This document shows, piece after piece, positions 1 through 10,029 of a DNA stretch of 64,000 nt. The DNA is taken from contig CP040678.1 in the NCBI GenBank assembly GCA_005954745.1, positions 2,232,001 to 2,296,000 on the forward strand. The letters run 5' to 3'. Position 1 is the stretch's first letter. Each line of letters begins with the position of its first letter. The notes beneath the pieces were generated by a model. It was not told where the DNA came from. It did not search any database and saw only the letters and a program-made list of their open reading frames with translations. Made by a program: the position numbers and the translations under genes. Source of the stretch: Halostella pelagica (GTDB taxonomy: Archaea; Halobacteriota; Halobacteria; Halobacteriales; Natronoarchaeaceae).

Positions 1-182
1 GTCATTTCACCGGCAGAGGTGAGTTCAAACGGATAGGTTCCGAATTCGCTTAGCAGAATGATCACTAACCCAATCCCCAACCCCACGGTCGTGTAGAGGA
101 GGACGGCGTTTTTCATGTACATCAGGTGCTTCGACGGGGACTGCTGGGTCTGGTTGGTCCGGTTTGCAGTATTTCGCGCCAT
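1..182 (-). CDS. Hypothetical membrane protein, C-terminus outside window
   Basis: An open frame starts at an ATG at 182 and runs off the left edge. The visible 60 residues begin with a polar, Gln/Thr-rich stretch (MARNTANRTNQTQQ) and continue into one hydrophobic segment at about residues 28-46 (AVLLYTTVGLGIGLVIILL), so it is probably a membrane protein with a short cytoplasmic N-terminus. I do not recognise the family. It lies next to a winged-helix gene and an integrase, so it may belong to the same small integrated element. The truncation is an artefact of the window edge. Confidence 0.5.
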   Translation of the reverse strand, partial: MARNTANRTNQTQQSPSKHLMYMKNAVLLYTTVGLGIGLVIILLSEFGTYPFELTSAGEM

Positions 183-268
183 CAGTACTGGAGTCAAATA
201 CAGAACACTTAGTTGTTTTGATGAATTGAACAAGTTGTTAGGAAAAACCGCCTAACTGCCGACTACAG

Positions 269-535
269 TTAATCGTCCGATTGCTCTAAGTCGTCGGCGT
301 CGAGGTTGCCGGAGAGGTACGCTCGGCCGCGGTCGGTGATGCGGTAATATCCTTCATCAACTCTGTTTACCAGCGACTCGTTACGAAGTATTCGGAGTCG
401 CTTGTTCACGTAGTTCCGAGTGTAATCTGTGTTATAGGCGATTACGGCAGGAGAAAGAACCATACCGCTTGATTCGAGGGTTTCGAGGATACGGTCATCA
501 CCTTGCGTCATCCACGATACCCTCGGTCTCCGCAT
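269..535 (-). CDS. Winged helix-turn-helix protein (PhiH1-repressor type)
   Basis: This 88-residue protein carries one winged-helix domain (about residues 12-75): a helix after DDRILETLE, a recognition region around YTRNYVNKRLRIL, and a wing ending in YYRITDRGRAYL. That layout is typical of the small haloarchaeal regulators related to the phiH1 repressor. The tail is acidic (DADDLEQSDD). An internal ATG (MTQGDD, residue 9) is an alternative start. Its neighbour is an integrase gene module, so it may be the repressor-like gene of an integrated element. Its DNA target is unknown. Confidence 0.75.
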   Translation of the reverse strand: MRRPRVSWMTQGDDRILETLESSGMVLSPAVIAYNTDYTRNYVNKRLRILRNESLVNRVDEGYYRITDRGRAYLSGNLDADDLEQSDD

Positions 536-958
536 GCGATTCGCGTTCTAATACAAACACCATAGTCGTGCCGAAAATGCAATCGTAGAAATCCATTTGG
601 TTTCCCTCAGTCACACAAACAATGGACTAGATATAAGTATCCCGGATGTTTCGGGTCAGGTGACAGAGAATACGCTCGGGCCAGGTTGGTTCCGAAGGAA
701 AGTCGAACCGGTGTACAGGCACCGGCCCGAGTGGGTTTCTGTCGATAACCCATGCGAAAACGCAGTCCGACCGGGAATAAATCCCCGGCACGACAGTATC
801 AACCGTTTAGTTCCGCCCGTTCCCGAAGTTACGGATCGGGCGACATGACACGCCTCTCCTACGGTTCCGTAGGTATCAGTGGTCGAAACGTTCAGTTTCA
901 CTTTCACACCGCGGATAAGGATTCGACCTTTTGTCGGGTGTTTCGTCAGTTCAGCCAG
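536..958. other. Gene-poor stretch
   Basis: No open frame here shows haloarchaeal codon bias or a recognisable domain. Short open frames exist on both strands but overlap each other and encode no recognisable motif. The stretch may hold the divergent promoters of the winged-helix gene and the integrase module. Confidence 0.5.
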
Positions 959-1207
959 ATGACTGGTAGAACGACTATACATTTACAGGATGAGTCGGAC
1001 CGGTGGAGGTGGGTGTGTCCCCGCGGGCACCGGTCGTGGGAACCGACAAACCACCACTTCTGGTGCCAGAAGTGCGCGCGACTCGACGGAGCCGACGGCG
1101 TGTTTCACGAACTGCGGAACAAGAAGACGGGGAATCTCGTCAAGCGTGATGATCTACTGTTGGAGACGCCGGTAGGCCAGTACGAGTCACGGGAGGGGTC
1201 GGCATGA
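959..1207 (+). CDS. Small zinc-finger protein upstream of integrase
   Basis: This 82-residue protein has a Cys/His cluster (WVCPRGHRSW followed by FWCQKC at residues about 35-38) that could bind zinc in a ribbon-like fold. The ATG at 959 was chosen over the longer open frame because the extra upstream sequence has no conserved character. Its last four bases (ATGA) overlap the start of the integrase, so the two are translationally coupled. Small zinc proteins in this position are common beside haloarchaeal tyrosine recombinases. A role in regulating or assisting recombination is inference only. Confidence 0.65.
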   Translation: MTGRTTIHLQDESDRWRWVCPRGHRSWEPTNHHFWCQKCARLDGADGVFHELRNKKTGNLVKRDDLLLETPVGQYESREGSA

Positions 1208-2283
1208 GTGACCTGGAGCCGATCGCCCCGGCGGAGGCGCTGGAGATGTGGATCGGCCGCTTGCAGTCCACGCGGGCGGACGAGACGCTTCAGAGCTATC
1301 GGTACCGGGTGCAGAAGTTTGTCGAGTGGTGCGATGAGGAGGGGATCGAGAACCTGAACGAGCTGACGAGCCGCGACATCTTCCGGTACGACTCGGCCCG
1401 GCGAAGCGAGGATCTGAACGTCTCGACGCTGAACAACCAGTTCGGGACGCTGAAGTTGTTCATCCAGTTCTGCGAGCGGATCGACGCGGTCGAGGAGAAC
1501 CTGCCGGAGAAGGTTGAAGTCCCGTCGGTGACGGTTTCAGAGCGTGTCAATGACGAACTGCTGACGGCGGAGCGCGCGGAGACGATCCGGGAGACGCTTC
1601 ACCGATACCAGCGGGCTTCGCGGCGTCAGGCTATCTTCGAGTTGATGTGGCATACGGGATGCCGTCTCGGCGGGCTCCGGTCGCTCGACATCAGTGATTG
1701 CTTCTTCGAACCGGAAGATCTGGAGCGGCTTCAGCACCGCGACGACATCGAGGAGGATGCGATCGAGAACGTGGATCTCCCGTTCGTGTACTTCCGGCAT
1801 CGGCCGACGACGCCACTAAAGAACAAGCGTGACGGGGAGCGACCGGTCGCGCTCGACGAGGAGGTGGCCGAACGGATTCAGGAGTACGTCGACGTGAACC
1901 GCGTCGCCGGGACGGACCAGAACAATCGCCGACCGTTGTTCACGACGGAGCGCGGCGACGGTCCGCGGGTGTCGAAGGCGGCCGTCCGGCGGGATATCTA
2001 CATCCTCACCCAGCCGTGTCGGTTGGGTTCGTGCCCGCACGAACGCGACACGGAGACGTGTGAGGCGTTGAATCACGGGTACGAGTCGCGGTGTCCGTCG
2101 GCACGTTCGCCCCATCCGGTCCGGACAGGTGCGATCACGCACATGCGGGATCACGGATGGCCGCCGGAGGTCGTCGCGGAACGCGTGAACGCGACCCCTG
2201 ACGTGATCAGGGAGCACTACGACCATCCCGACCCACTTCGGCGGATGCAGTCACGCCGGGAGGTCCTTCGAGGTGAGAATTAA
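1204..2283 (+). CDS. Tyrosine recombinase / phage-type integrase
   Basis: This 359-residue integrase has an N-terminal SAM-like DNA-binding half (about 10-110, with SYRYRVQKFVEWCDEEG) and a C-terminal catalytic half. Visible catalytic elements are the first Arg in HTGCRLGGLR, a Lys in the PLKNKRDGERP beta-hairpin, the HPVRTG box (His and Arg) and the nucleophile Tyr in REHYDHP. A cysteine-bearing insert (CRLGSCPHE to SRCPSA) lies before the HPVRT box and may bind zinc. The full catalytic set suggests an active enzyme. It likely integrated the small module at the left of the window. No att duplication or tRNA target was found nearby. Confidence 0.92.
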   Translation: MSDLEPIAPAEALEMWIGRLQSTRADETLQSYRYRVQKFVEWCDEEGIENLNELTSRDIFRYDSARRSEDLNVSTLNNQFGTLKLFIQFCERIDAVEENLPEKVEVPSVTVSERVNDELLTAERAETIRETLHRYQRASRRQAIFELMWHTGCRLGGLRSLDISDCFFEPEDLERLQHRDDIEEDAIENVDLPFVYFRHRPTTPLKNKRDGERPVALDEEVAERIQEYVDVNRVAGTDQNNRRPLFTTERGDGPRVSKAAVRRDIYILTQPCRLGSCPHERDTETCEALNHGYESRCPSARSPHPVRTGAITHMRDHGWPPEVVAERVNATPDVIREHYDHPDPLRRMQSRREVLRGEN

Positions 2284-3090
2284 CATGTTCAAGAAGTCCG
2301 AAAATCGACCGGCAGCGCGCAGTTCGGGGATCGGTAACCACGGCGGTCCCATAAGGATTTCATTTCTTTTCATACCTGGAGAGCATATGGCTTATCGGTC
2401 CAAATTACCAGGCCATATTCGTAGTAATATTCTCTAACACGGCCCTCGCTGCTCGTCAAAATCTTCCTGCGGAACAACGTGTAAAGCGACGAGGTGCGGG
2501 GGCTGACCGGGCCGGGATTCGTGCGACTGACCGACACGACGCTGACGACGGTATCGACGATCCTACTCGATCCGGATCCAGCGAAAAGATAGTTCCCTCG
2601 TTCCCCTATGGTCTCAGACGACGTACGAGTTGATAATTCTATGGTGACTGCAAGTTCTCGCGCTGTACACTTCTCAGATCGTACTATCCCCGTGGATCTC
2701 CCTTTGGATGTAACTCCTGATGGTCGCACGTCGATAAGGATCCGTGGTTAGAGGTGGCTTAGGCAGTCGAAAACAAGTGTGGTGGTAGATACAGGGTGCG
2801 TGTCTATCGCATTCGGATACTACTTCAACAAATTCGCCGGGACCAACTGGCCTGGCGATGACTGCATCTTCGTTTTACCCCATATCTCGGGCCGTTCAAG
2901 GGCTGCTATCCGGGTCACAATTACACATTGAAGGATATATACGTCATCCTGAGTATCTTGGTCAGTGTAAAGTAACGATAACTTATTTAACTATACGAGG
3001 TATTCCATCGGTGTACGCATTACCACAGCAAAAGCGGGACGGCACGGGATCGGATCATCCATCGCGTGCGTTACTGTCGGTCTAACGGAC
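2284..3090. other. Gene-poor stretch between integrase and pilin genes
   Basis: About 800 bases without a convincing gene. Several short open frames on both strands lack domains and have stop-rich, AT-shifted composition. The last 150 bases are AT-rich and lead into the pilin promoter. The stretch may contain eroded DNA left by the adjacent integrated element; no repeat or att site could be identified by eye. Confidence 0.5.
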
Positions 3091-3094
3091 CGAC

Positions 3095-3100
3095 ATATAA
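3095..3100 (+). promoter_or_regulatory. Probable TATA box of pilin operon
   Basis: ATATAA lies 47 bases before the first pilin ATG. With the usual archaeal spacing of about 25-28 bases, transcription would start near 3122-3126 and give a leader of roughly 20-25 bases. No strong upstream element was recognised. Confidence 0.45.
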
Positions 3101-3122
3101 CCGCTCCGTACACTGTCTGTAA

Positions 3123-4521
<1,399 letters not shown>

Positions 4522-4522
<1 letters not shown>

Positions 4523-4557
4523 CTCTCACGCGAGAGTCTTCACCGCGGGTATTTTTT
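4522..4557 (+). terminator. Hairpin plus T-run after pilin genes
   Basis: A perfect 6-bp stem (ACTCTC / GAGAGT, 4522-4537, loop ACGC) begins on the last base of the pilin stop codon. A six-base T-run follows at 4552-4557. T-runs terminate archaeal transcription; the contribution of the hairpin is less certain. Confidence 0.55.
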
Positions 4558-5556
4558 GTAGTACGGAAAAGGGGAATAGAGCGATTTCGCCCGGTGCGTT
4601 ACAATACTGTGTCACTCCCAGGCCGCTGTAATGATCGTAGTTGACGAGTTGTTGAGAGACACCTACAACCAGCAGAACCGGAAACGACCTCACTTCGTTT
4701 TTATATCTCGTCTGAACAGTTCGAATCATGCTACGGACTCTGTTGTTAACCAAGCTTATCCCCCAAACGAAACCTAGTCGTTCCCGTTCCGACAAGGTTG
4801 ACCAACGAAACTGCAGAGTCGGCCGACGCGTCGCTCACCAGTTAGCGGCAGGCCCGCGCCCCTACACGCGAGCCACATGACAACAACAGTTGTAACTGCG
4901 TACACAGGGACTTAGTAATAAAGTGGTTAGCGGCCTATTCGGGCGTTTAACCCGGTATTATCGGTGTTTCGGAGAAAGGGGAATTCGACCCTCGACCCGG
5001 ACGGTGCCGAGACAAGCGATCGGCCCTGATACGCACATCTTCAGGACGGTCTAACGCGTGGCCAAGTTAGGGCGTCGCGTGACGGTACCGTAGACGTAAC
5101 AGACGGTCACCTCCTCGACGCTCCGGAAACGCAACTTCCGGTGCCCGCGAAGCTCGATTCCCGCTGATCGACATACGAGGTAAGAAACCCCTGTTACCGC
5201 CCACGATATCCTGTGTCGTCGGTTCGCGTCTGAGGGTCAGGGGTAGGTCGACCTACGCCGCAGGAGCGCCCCCGAGGACAGAATGCCGAGGGATTACTCG
5301 CTCGGCTAGGTCATCCTCCGAGATGGTCCCGGCGCTGTGATCGCTGTCTGAGCGGGTCTACTGTGTTACCGCTACGACCGCGCGAGGGCGTGCGGTCGAT
5401 GCCGAAATGACTTACAGCAGTCCCAAGAGCGGTCAACGCAGTCGAGACAGGAACTCTCTGCGAAGCGATCAGGTCACTCTCGATTGGGTAGATGATTCCA
5501 GCGCAGGTGGCCGAGAAACACACCTCCCGCTATTTCCGACAGATTCGGCCCGCTCT
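4558..5556. other. Gene-poor 1-kb stretch before cox operon
   Basis: No open frame with recognisable domain or haloarchaeal codon bias was found on either strand. Short frames at 4526-4795 (minus) and 5407-5604 (plus) look accidental. The composition is mixed, with AT-rich islands near 4690-4760 and 4900-4960. It may be eroded intergenic DNA or hold an untranslated RNA that cannot be recognised by eye. Confidence 0.45.
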
Positions 5557-5603
5557 CCGAACGTGTTCGGCGACGACGGCGACATCCCCGTAACGGATAA
5601 GTG
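5557..5603 (+). promoter_or_regulatory. coxB promoter: CCGAA-N4-TTCGG operator and TATA-like box
   Basis: CCGAACGTGTTCGG at 5557-5570 is a perfect inverted repeat identical in plan to sites found before genes at 52-58 kb. A TATA-like GGATAAGTG lies at 5595-5603, 24 bases further on. Start-site spacing puts transcription at about 5625, almost on the ATG at 5629, so the message is probably leaderless. The operator upstream of the TATA box suits an activator. Confidence 0.6.
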
Positions 5604-5628
5604 ACAGCGTGTTCAATAGAAATAAAGA

Positions 5629-6498
5629 ATGTCCCGAACGATGGGTATAGATCCGCCCTTCGGTAAGGGGTTGGTAAACGTTATCGTCGAACACGCCTTG
5701 CATTCGGGCGGCGCTGACGACATCCGGACGACGTTCGATATCTTTCGGGAGATATTCCTGGTGTTTCTGGTCATCGGGACGGCCGTCGGCGTCGTCGTCG
5801 TCGCGTACATGACGTACAACGCCTACAAGTACCGAGACGGAAACGGGACGGCCGATAGCGGCGACGTCTCCCGGCCGGAACTGGGCGAACTCCCGTCCGG
5901 CAGCGGCGGCGGGAAGAAGCTATTCGTCTCGTTTTTCTTCAGTGCGATCATCGTCGTCTCGCTTATCGGCTGGACGTACGGGGTGCTCGGCTACTACGAG
6001 GAGGGACCGACGGAAGCGGAGACGGACGAAGCGCTCGAAATCGAGGTCACGGGCTACCAGTTCGGCTGGCAGTTCACGTATCCGAACGGACACACGAACT
6101 CCACGCTGGTCGTCCCGCAGGACCGGCCGATACGCCTGACGGTCACGTCTGACGACGTGTTCCACACGTTCGGCGTCCCAGAGCAACGCGTCAAAACCGA
6201 CGCTATCCCCGGGCAGACGACGAAGACGTGGTTCGTCGCCAACGAGACGGGACAGTTCGAAGCCCGGTGTTACGAGCTCTGCGGGAGCGGTCACTCGTAT
6301 ATGACCGCGGACGTGGTCGTGGTCAGGCAGTCCGAGTTCCACGACTGGTACGACAACCGGAGCGCGGCCGAGAACGAGACGCAAGCTGACGACGATCCGG
6401 ACACGGAGACAGGTACCGATACAGAGGGACGGCTGGTGGGCGTTCCCTCCGTGACGACCCCGAACCACGCGACCGAACCGACCACAATCGAACCATGA
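5629..6498 (+). CDS. coxB: Cytochrome c oxidase subunit II
   Basis: 289 residues. Two membrane segments (about 45-68 and 100-125) anchor an external cupredoxin domain. CuA ligands are visible: His in VFHTFGVPEQ, then the cluster CYELCGSGHSYM (Cys, Glu, Cys, His, Met). The domain accepts electrons from a soluble or anchored donor, in haloarchaea plausibly halocyanin, and passes them to subunit I. The acidic, Thr-rich tail is not conserved. The last four bases overlap the start of coxA (ATGA), so the pair is translationally coupled. An in-frame ATG at residue 5 is an alternative start. Confidence 0.95.
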   Translation: MSRTMGIDPPFGKGLVNVIVEHALHSGGADDIRTTFDIFREIFLVFLVIGTAVGVVVVAYMTYNAYKYRDGNGTADSGDVSRPELGELPSGSGGGKKLFVSFFFSAIIVVSLIGWTYGVLGYYEEGPTEAETDEALEIEVTGYQFGWQFTYPNGHTNSTLVVPQDRPIRLTVTSDDVFHTFGVPEQRVKTDAIPGQTTKTWFVANETGQFEARCYELCGSGHSYMTADVVVVRQSEFHDWYDNRSAAENETQADDDPDTETGTDTEGRLVGVPSVTTPNHATEPTTIEP

Positions 6499-9047
6499 CC
6501 GAAGACGCTCACGCCGAGAACGGCCACGACGGACTGCCCCCACAGACAGCGGTAAAACGGTGGCTGGTAACGACGAACCACAAGGACGTCGGCATCCTCT
6601 ACATCGTGACCTCGCTCTTTTTCCTCGTGTTCGGCGGCGTCCTCGCGCTCCTGATGCGGGTGGAACTGTGGACGGCGACCCAGACTGTCATCGCGCCGGG
6701 CGCGTACAACGAGACGGTCAGCGCCCATGGGCTCATCATGATCTTCTTTTTCATCTCCCCGTTCGCGTTCGGGTTCGCGAACTACGTCGTTCCCCTCCAG
6801 ATAGGGGCGGAGGACCTCTCGTTCCCCCGGCTGAACGCGCTCTCGTACTGGCTGTATCTCTTCTCGGGGCTTCTGTTCGGTACCTCCTTTTTCCTCGGCG
6901 GAACGTTTTCTGGCGGATGGACGATGTACGCCCCACTGAACATGCCGGCGTACACGCCGACAGTCGGTGGGACGACCGCCGTCCTCGCGCTGATGCTGTT
7001 CGTCGCGTCGGTGACGGTGTCGTCCGTGAACTTCCTCACGACTATGCACCGCCAGCGAGCCGAGGGGCTGACGACGCTGAAGTTACCGCTGTTTAGCTGG
7101 ACGATCCTGCTGACGGTGTGGATGATGCTGTTCGCCTTCGCGGCGCTTCTGGCGGCGTTGCTCATTCTCGCTTCGGACCGCATCGTCGGCACGGTGTACT
7201 TCCAGGCGACCGAGGGGGGATCTCTCCTCTGGGCGCACCTGTTCTGGTTTTTCGGCCATCCGGAGGTGTACATCGTCTTCTTCCCCGCGCTGGGGATCAT
7301 GGCCGAGTGTTTCCAGACGTTCTGCGGCCGGCGGATCGTCGGCCGGAAGTGGTTCATCGCGGCGATGGTGCTCGTGGCGATCCAGAGCTTCTTCGTCTGG
7401 ATGCACCACATGTTTCTCACCGCGATCAGCCTGGAGATAAAGACGCTGTTCATGGCGACGACCATCGGCATCTCCCTGCCGTTCGACCTGATGGTGTTCG
7501 CGCTGATCTACACGATGGTGAAAGGGAAGATCCGGTACACGACGCCGTTTCTCTTCTCGTTCGGCGCGCTCGTGCTGTTTATCATCGGCGGCATCACCGG
7601 CGTGTTCCTCGGCGCGGTCGTACTGGACTACGAGTTCCGCGGCACCTACTGGGTCGTCGCGCACTTTCACTACGTGATGGTGGGCGGGGCGACGGCGCTG
7701 TTCGGCGGCCTCTACTACTGGTATCCGAAGATAACCGGGCGGATGTACGACGAGTTCCTCGGCAAAGTCCACTTCGTGCTGTACTTCGTCGGGTTCAACC
7801 TGCTGTACTTCCCGATGTTCGTCGCCTGGGAGACGCCCCGGCGCGTGTTCGAGTACCACCAGAGCTTCGTCGCGTGGCACCAGCTCGCATCGATCGGTGG
7901 ATTCGTCCTCGCGGCAGGCTTTCTCGTGATGTTTTACAACCTCTACAAGAGCCTGTTCGCCGGCGAAGAGGTCGACGGGAACCCCTGGGAGTACGCGTCG
8001 TCGGCGGAGTGGTCCGTCTCCTCGCCGCCGCCGTTCGAGAACTTCCCCGGCCTCCCCTCGTACGGCGACGGCCGCCTCCGGTTCCTGACGCCCGGTCGCG
8101 GGGGCGAAGTGGCTGACGGCGGCACCGCGACGGGGGACGACGCCCTCGACGCCGCGGCGGACCCGGCCACCGAATCCGACCGCCCGCAGTCAGACGGCGG
8201 GACCGTAACGGCCGAGGCGGCTCGTCCCGAGATCGCCCGCGACGAGACGGCCGATACCGCGCTCCCGGATGCGGAAGCCGAGGAGGAACATCCCGACCAC
8301 GCGAGCTACTGGCCGCTCGCTATCGGGCTCTCGGCGTACGTGACGTTCCTCGGCCTCTCGGGGATCCGGATGGACACGGCGATGTATCCCGCGCTCACGG
8401 GCGTCGGCCTGGTGATGGGCGCGTTCTCGTTCGTTGGCCTCGGCCGGGAGTCGTTTCACGTCCCCGAGATGGCGGTCGCGGAGCGGTGGCCGTTCGAGGG
8501 GGTCGAGAACGGGAAGCTCGGGATGTGGATCTTCCTGGCGTCCGACGTGGTGCTGTTCGGCTCACTCATCGGGTCGTACGTGTTCATACGGGTCGCCTAC
8601 GGGTGGACGGCGTGGCACGTCGTCCCGCACGATCCGATCCCGGGACTGATAAACACGTATCTGCTCTTGACGAGCAGTTTCACGGTCGTGCTCGCGCTGG
8701 TCGCGGCCAAGCGAGAGAGCACTCGCGGCCTCGTCGCCAGCCTGGGAGCCACGGTGGCGTTCGGCGTCGGGTTCCTCTACAACAAGGGCATCGAGTGGCA
8801 GGAACTGTTCCACGAGGGGACCACAGTCGGCAGCAGCGTCGAGGCGTCGACGTTCTTCCTGACGACGGGCCTGCACGCTGCACACGTCATCATCGGTCTG
8901 CTCATCGCCCTGTTCATGATAGCGCAAGCGCTGAAGGGGGCGTACCTCGGCGAGGAGGGGAGCAGGAAGGTGGAGTACTTCGGGCTGTACTGGCACTTCG
9001 TGGACATCGTCTGGCTGTTCCTGTTTCCGCTGTTCTACATCCTGTAG
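6495..9047 (+). CDS. coxA: Fused cytochrome c oxidase subunits I and III
   Basis: An 850-residue fusion. Residues 1-500 are subunit I, with 12 or so membrane helices. They include His78 (SAHGLIM) and His392 for low-spin heme, HPEVY with His255 and cross-link Tyr259, CuB histidines 304-305 (WMHHMF) and high-spin heme His390 (VVAHFHY). An acidic, low-complexity linker (about 500-600) leads to a subunit III domain with about six or seven helices (from HASYWPLAIGL). The enzyme reduces O2 to water and pumps protons. The IPTGxKxF segment that carries the K-channel Lys in classic A-type oxidases reads ISLPFDLMVF here. It lies between coxB and subunit IV in one operon. Confidence 0.95.
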   Translation: MTEDAHAENGHDGLPPQTAVKRWLVTTNHKDVGILYIVTSLFFLVFGGVLALLMRVELWTATQTVIAPGAYNETVSAHGLIMIFFFISPFAFGFANYVVPLQIGAEDLSFPRLNALSYWLYLFSGLLFGTSFFLGGTFSGGWTMYAPLNMPAYTPTVGGTTAVLALMLFVASVTVSSVNFLTTMHRQRAEGLTTLKLPLFSWTILLTVWMMLFAFAALLAALLILASDRIVGTVYFQATEGGSLLWAHLFWFFGHPEVYIVFFPALGIMAECFQTFCGRRIVGRKWFIAAMVLVAIQSFFVWMHHMFLTAISLEIKTLFMATTIGISLPFDLMVFALIYTMVKGKIRYTTPFLFSFGALVLFIIGGITGVFLGAVVLDYEFRGTYWVVAHFHYVMVGGATALFGGLYYWYPKITGRMYDEFLGKVHFVLYFVGFNLLYFPMFVAWETPRRVFEYHQSFVAWHQLASIGGFVLAAGFLVMFYNLYKSLFAGEEVDGNPWEYASSAEWSVSSPPPFENFPGLPSYGDGRLRFLTPGRGGEVADGGTATGDDALDAAADPATESDRPQSDGGTVTAEAARPEIARDETADTALPDAEAEEEHPDHASYWPLAIGLSAYVTFLGLSGIRMDTAMYPALTGVGLVMGAFSFVGLGRESFHVPEMAVAERWPFEGVENGKLGMWIFLASDVVLFGSLIGSYVFIRVAYGWTAWHVVPHDPIPGLINTYLLLTSSFTVVLALVAAKRESTRGLVASLGATVAFGVGFLYNKGIEWQELFHEGTTVGSSVEASTFFLTTGLHAAHVIIGLLIALFMIAQALKGAYLGEEGSRKVEYFGLYWHFVDIVWLFLFPLFYIL

Positions 9048-9055
9048 GTGACACC

Positions 9056-9316
9056 ATGAGAAAAATCAAACTGTACACGATAATCTACGTGGTCCTGTTC
9101 GTGTTCGCGACGGTCCAGGTACTCGTCGAGTTCGCGGGGTTCGACTACTGGACCGGGCTGGTGGCGATCCTCGCGCTGTCGGCAGTGAAGGCGGTTCTCG
9201 TCGCCGGATATTACCAGCATCTCGTCCACGAACCACGGTCGCTCACCGCGCTGATGGTCGGGAGCCTGTTCGTCGCGCTGGTGCTCACGACGGCGGCCGC
9301 GTTCTCGATCATGTGA
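9056..9316 (+). CDS. Cytochrome c oxidase subunit IV
   Basis: An 86-residue protein with three hydrophobic helices (about 7-25, 33-51, 63-85) and the short polar loop YYQHLVHEPRS after helix 2. This is the pattern of the prokaryotic COX4 family that helps assemble oxidase subunit I. It starts eight bases after the coxA stop and closes the operon. The ATG at 9056 is chosen because longer frames run through coxA. Confidence 0.82.
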   Translation: MRKIKLYTIIYVVLFVFATVQVLVEFAGFDYWTGLVAILALSAVKAVLVAGYYQHLVHEPRSLTALMVGSLFVALVLTTAAAFSIM

Positions 9317-9437
9317 GGTGGCTGTGGTCGGGAATCTACGCGGCCCCGTAGAGGAGAGTGCGCCGGTACGGAGTTCAGATTTAGCGGTCGTTCCAGTTCG
9401 GGGTCACCTCCGTGGGAGTCGGTTCATCGTCGCTTGC

Positions 9438-9893
9438 TTACCAGTCGAAATCGCGGTGAATCTGGCGTCCCGTATCGTTCAGCACGGGACCGACAACCTC
9501 ACTGATTCCGTCGAGGATCTCTGCCGATCGGACCGACGGCTCGTTGCCGGTGAACTCCGCGATCTCGTCGCTGCCGACGCTGTAGACGACCCGTCCGAAT
9601 CCAGCTTTGGCCATTCCGCCGGCGCACATCGGACACGGCTCCGTGCTCGTGTACATGACGGTCTCGGCGCGGTCGTCCGGGTCGAACTCTCGACAGGCCC
9701 GATACGCGAGGTGGAGTTCGGGATGACGACGGATGTCGTTCTCGGTAACTACGCGGTTCGAGTCGGCCATGATGACCGTATCGTCGCGGACGAGTACGCT
9801 ACCGAACGGCCGGTCACCGCGGTCGGCGGCCTCGCGGGCGAGTGCGAAGGCCTTGCGCATGTGCGAGTCGTGATCGAAGTTCGGGTCGGTCAC
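9438..9893 (-). CDS. Nucleoside/nucleotide deaminase family protein
   Basis: A 151-residue single-domain member of the cytidine/deoxycytidylate/guanine deaminase superfamily. The zinc and catalytic motifs are RRHPEL (His and Glu) and PCPMCAGG (two Cys). Most relatives have HAE rather than HPE; the proline form is seen in a sub-branch, so the enzyme may still be active. It probably hydrolytically removes an amino group from a base such as guanine or cytosine; the substrate cannot be read from the sequence. It converges on the cox operon and stands alone. Confidence 0.85.
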   Translation of the reverse strand: MTDPNFDHDSHMRKAFALAREAADRGDRPFGSVLVRDDTVIMADSNRVVTENDIRRHPELHLAYRACREFDPDDRAETVMYTSTEPCPMCAGGMAKAGFGRVVYSVGSDEIAEFTGNEPSVRSAEILDGISEVVGPVLNDTGRQIHRDFDW

Positions 9894-10029
9894 GTCCGGA
9901 CACAGGTTCGGCCACTACGTAGTTCCACTCCCCGAGCGGTTTTCATCACGAGCGGAATCGACAGCGAAACACTCACACGTACTTGGCAGATAGCGTTCCT
10001 CGGATCGCAGTACGGGTTTCGCCGAGCGA

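Noticed and set aside
2370..2729. Possible 119-residue gene on the minus strand
   Set aside because: No domain and weak codon bias; the stretch looks eroded.
4526..4795. Possible 89-residue gene on the minus strand after the pilins
   Set aside because: It overlaps the pilin terminator and has atypical composition and no motif.
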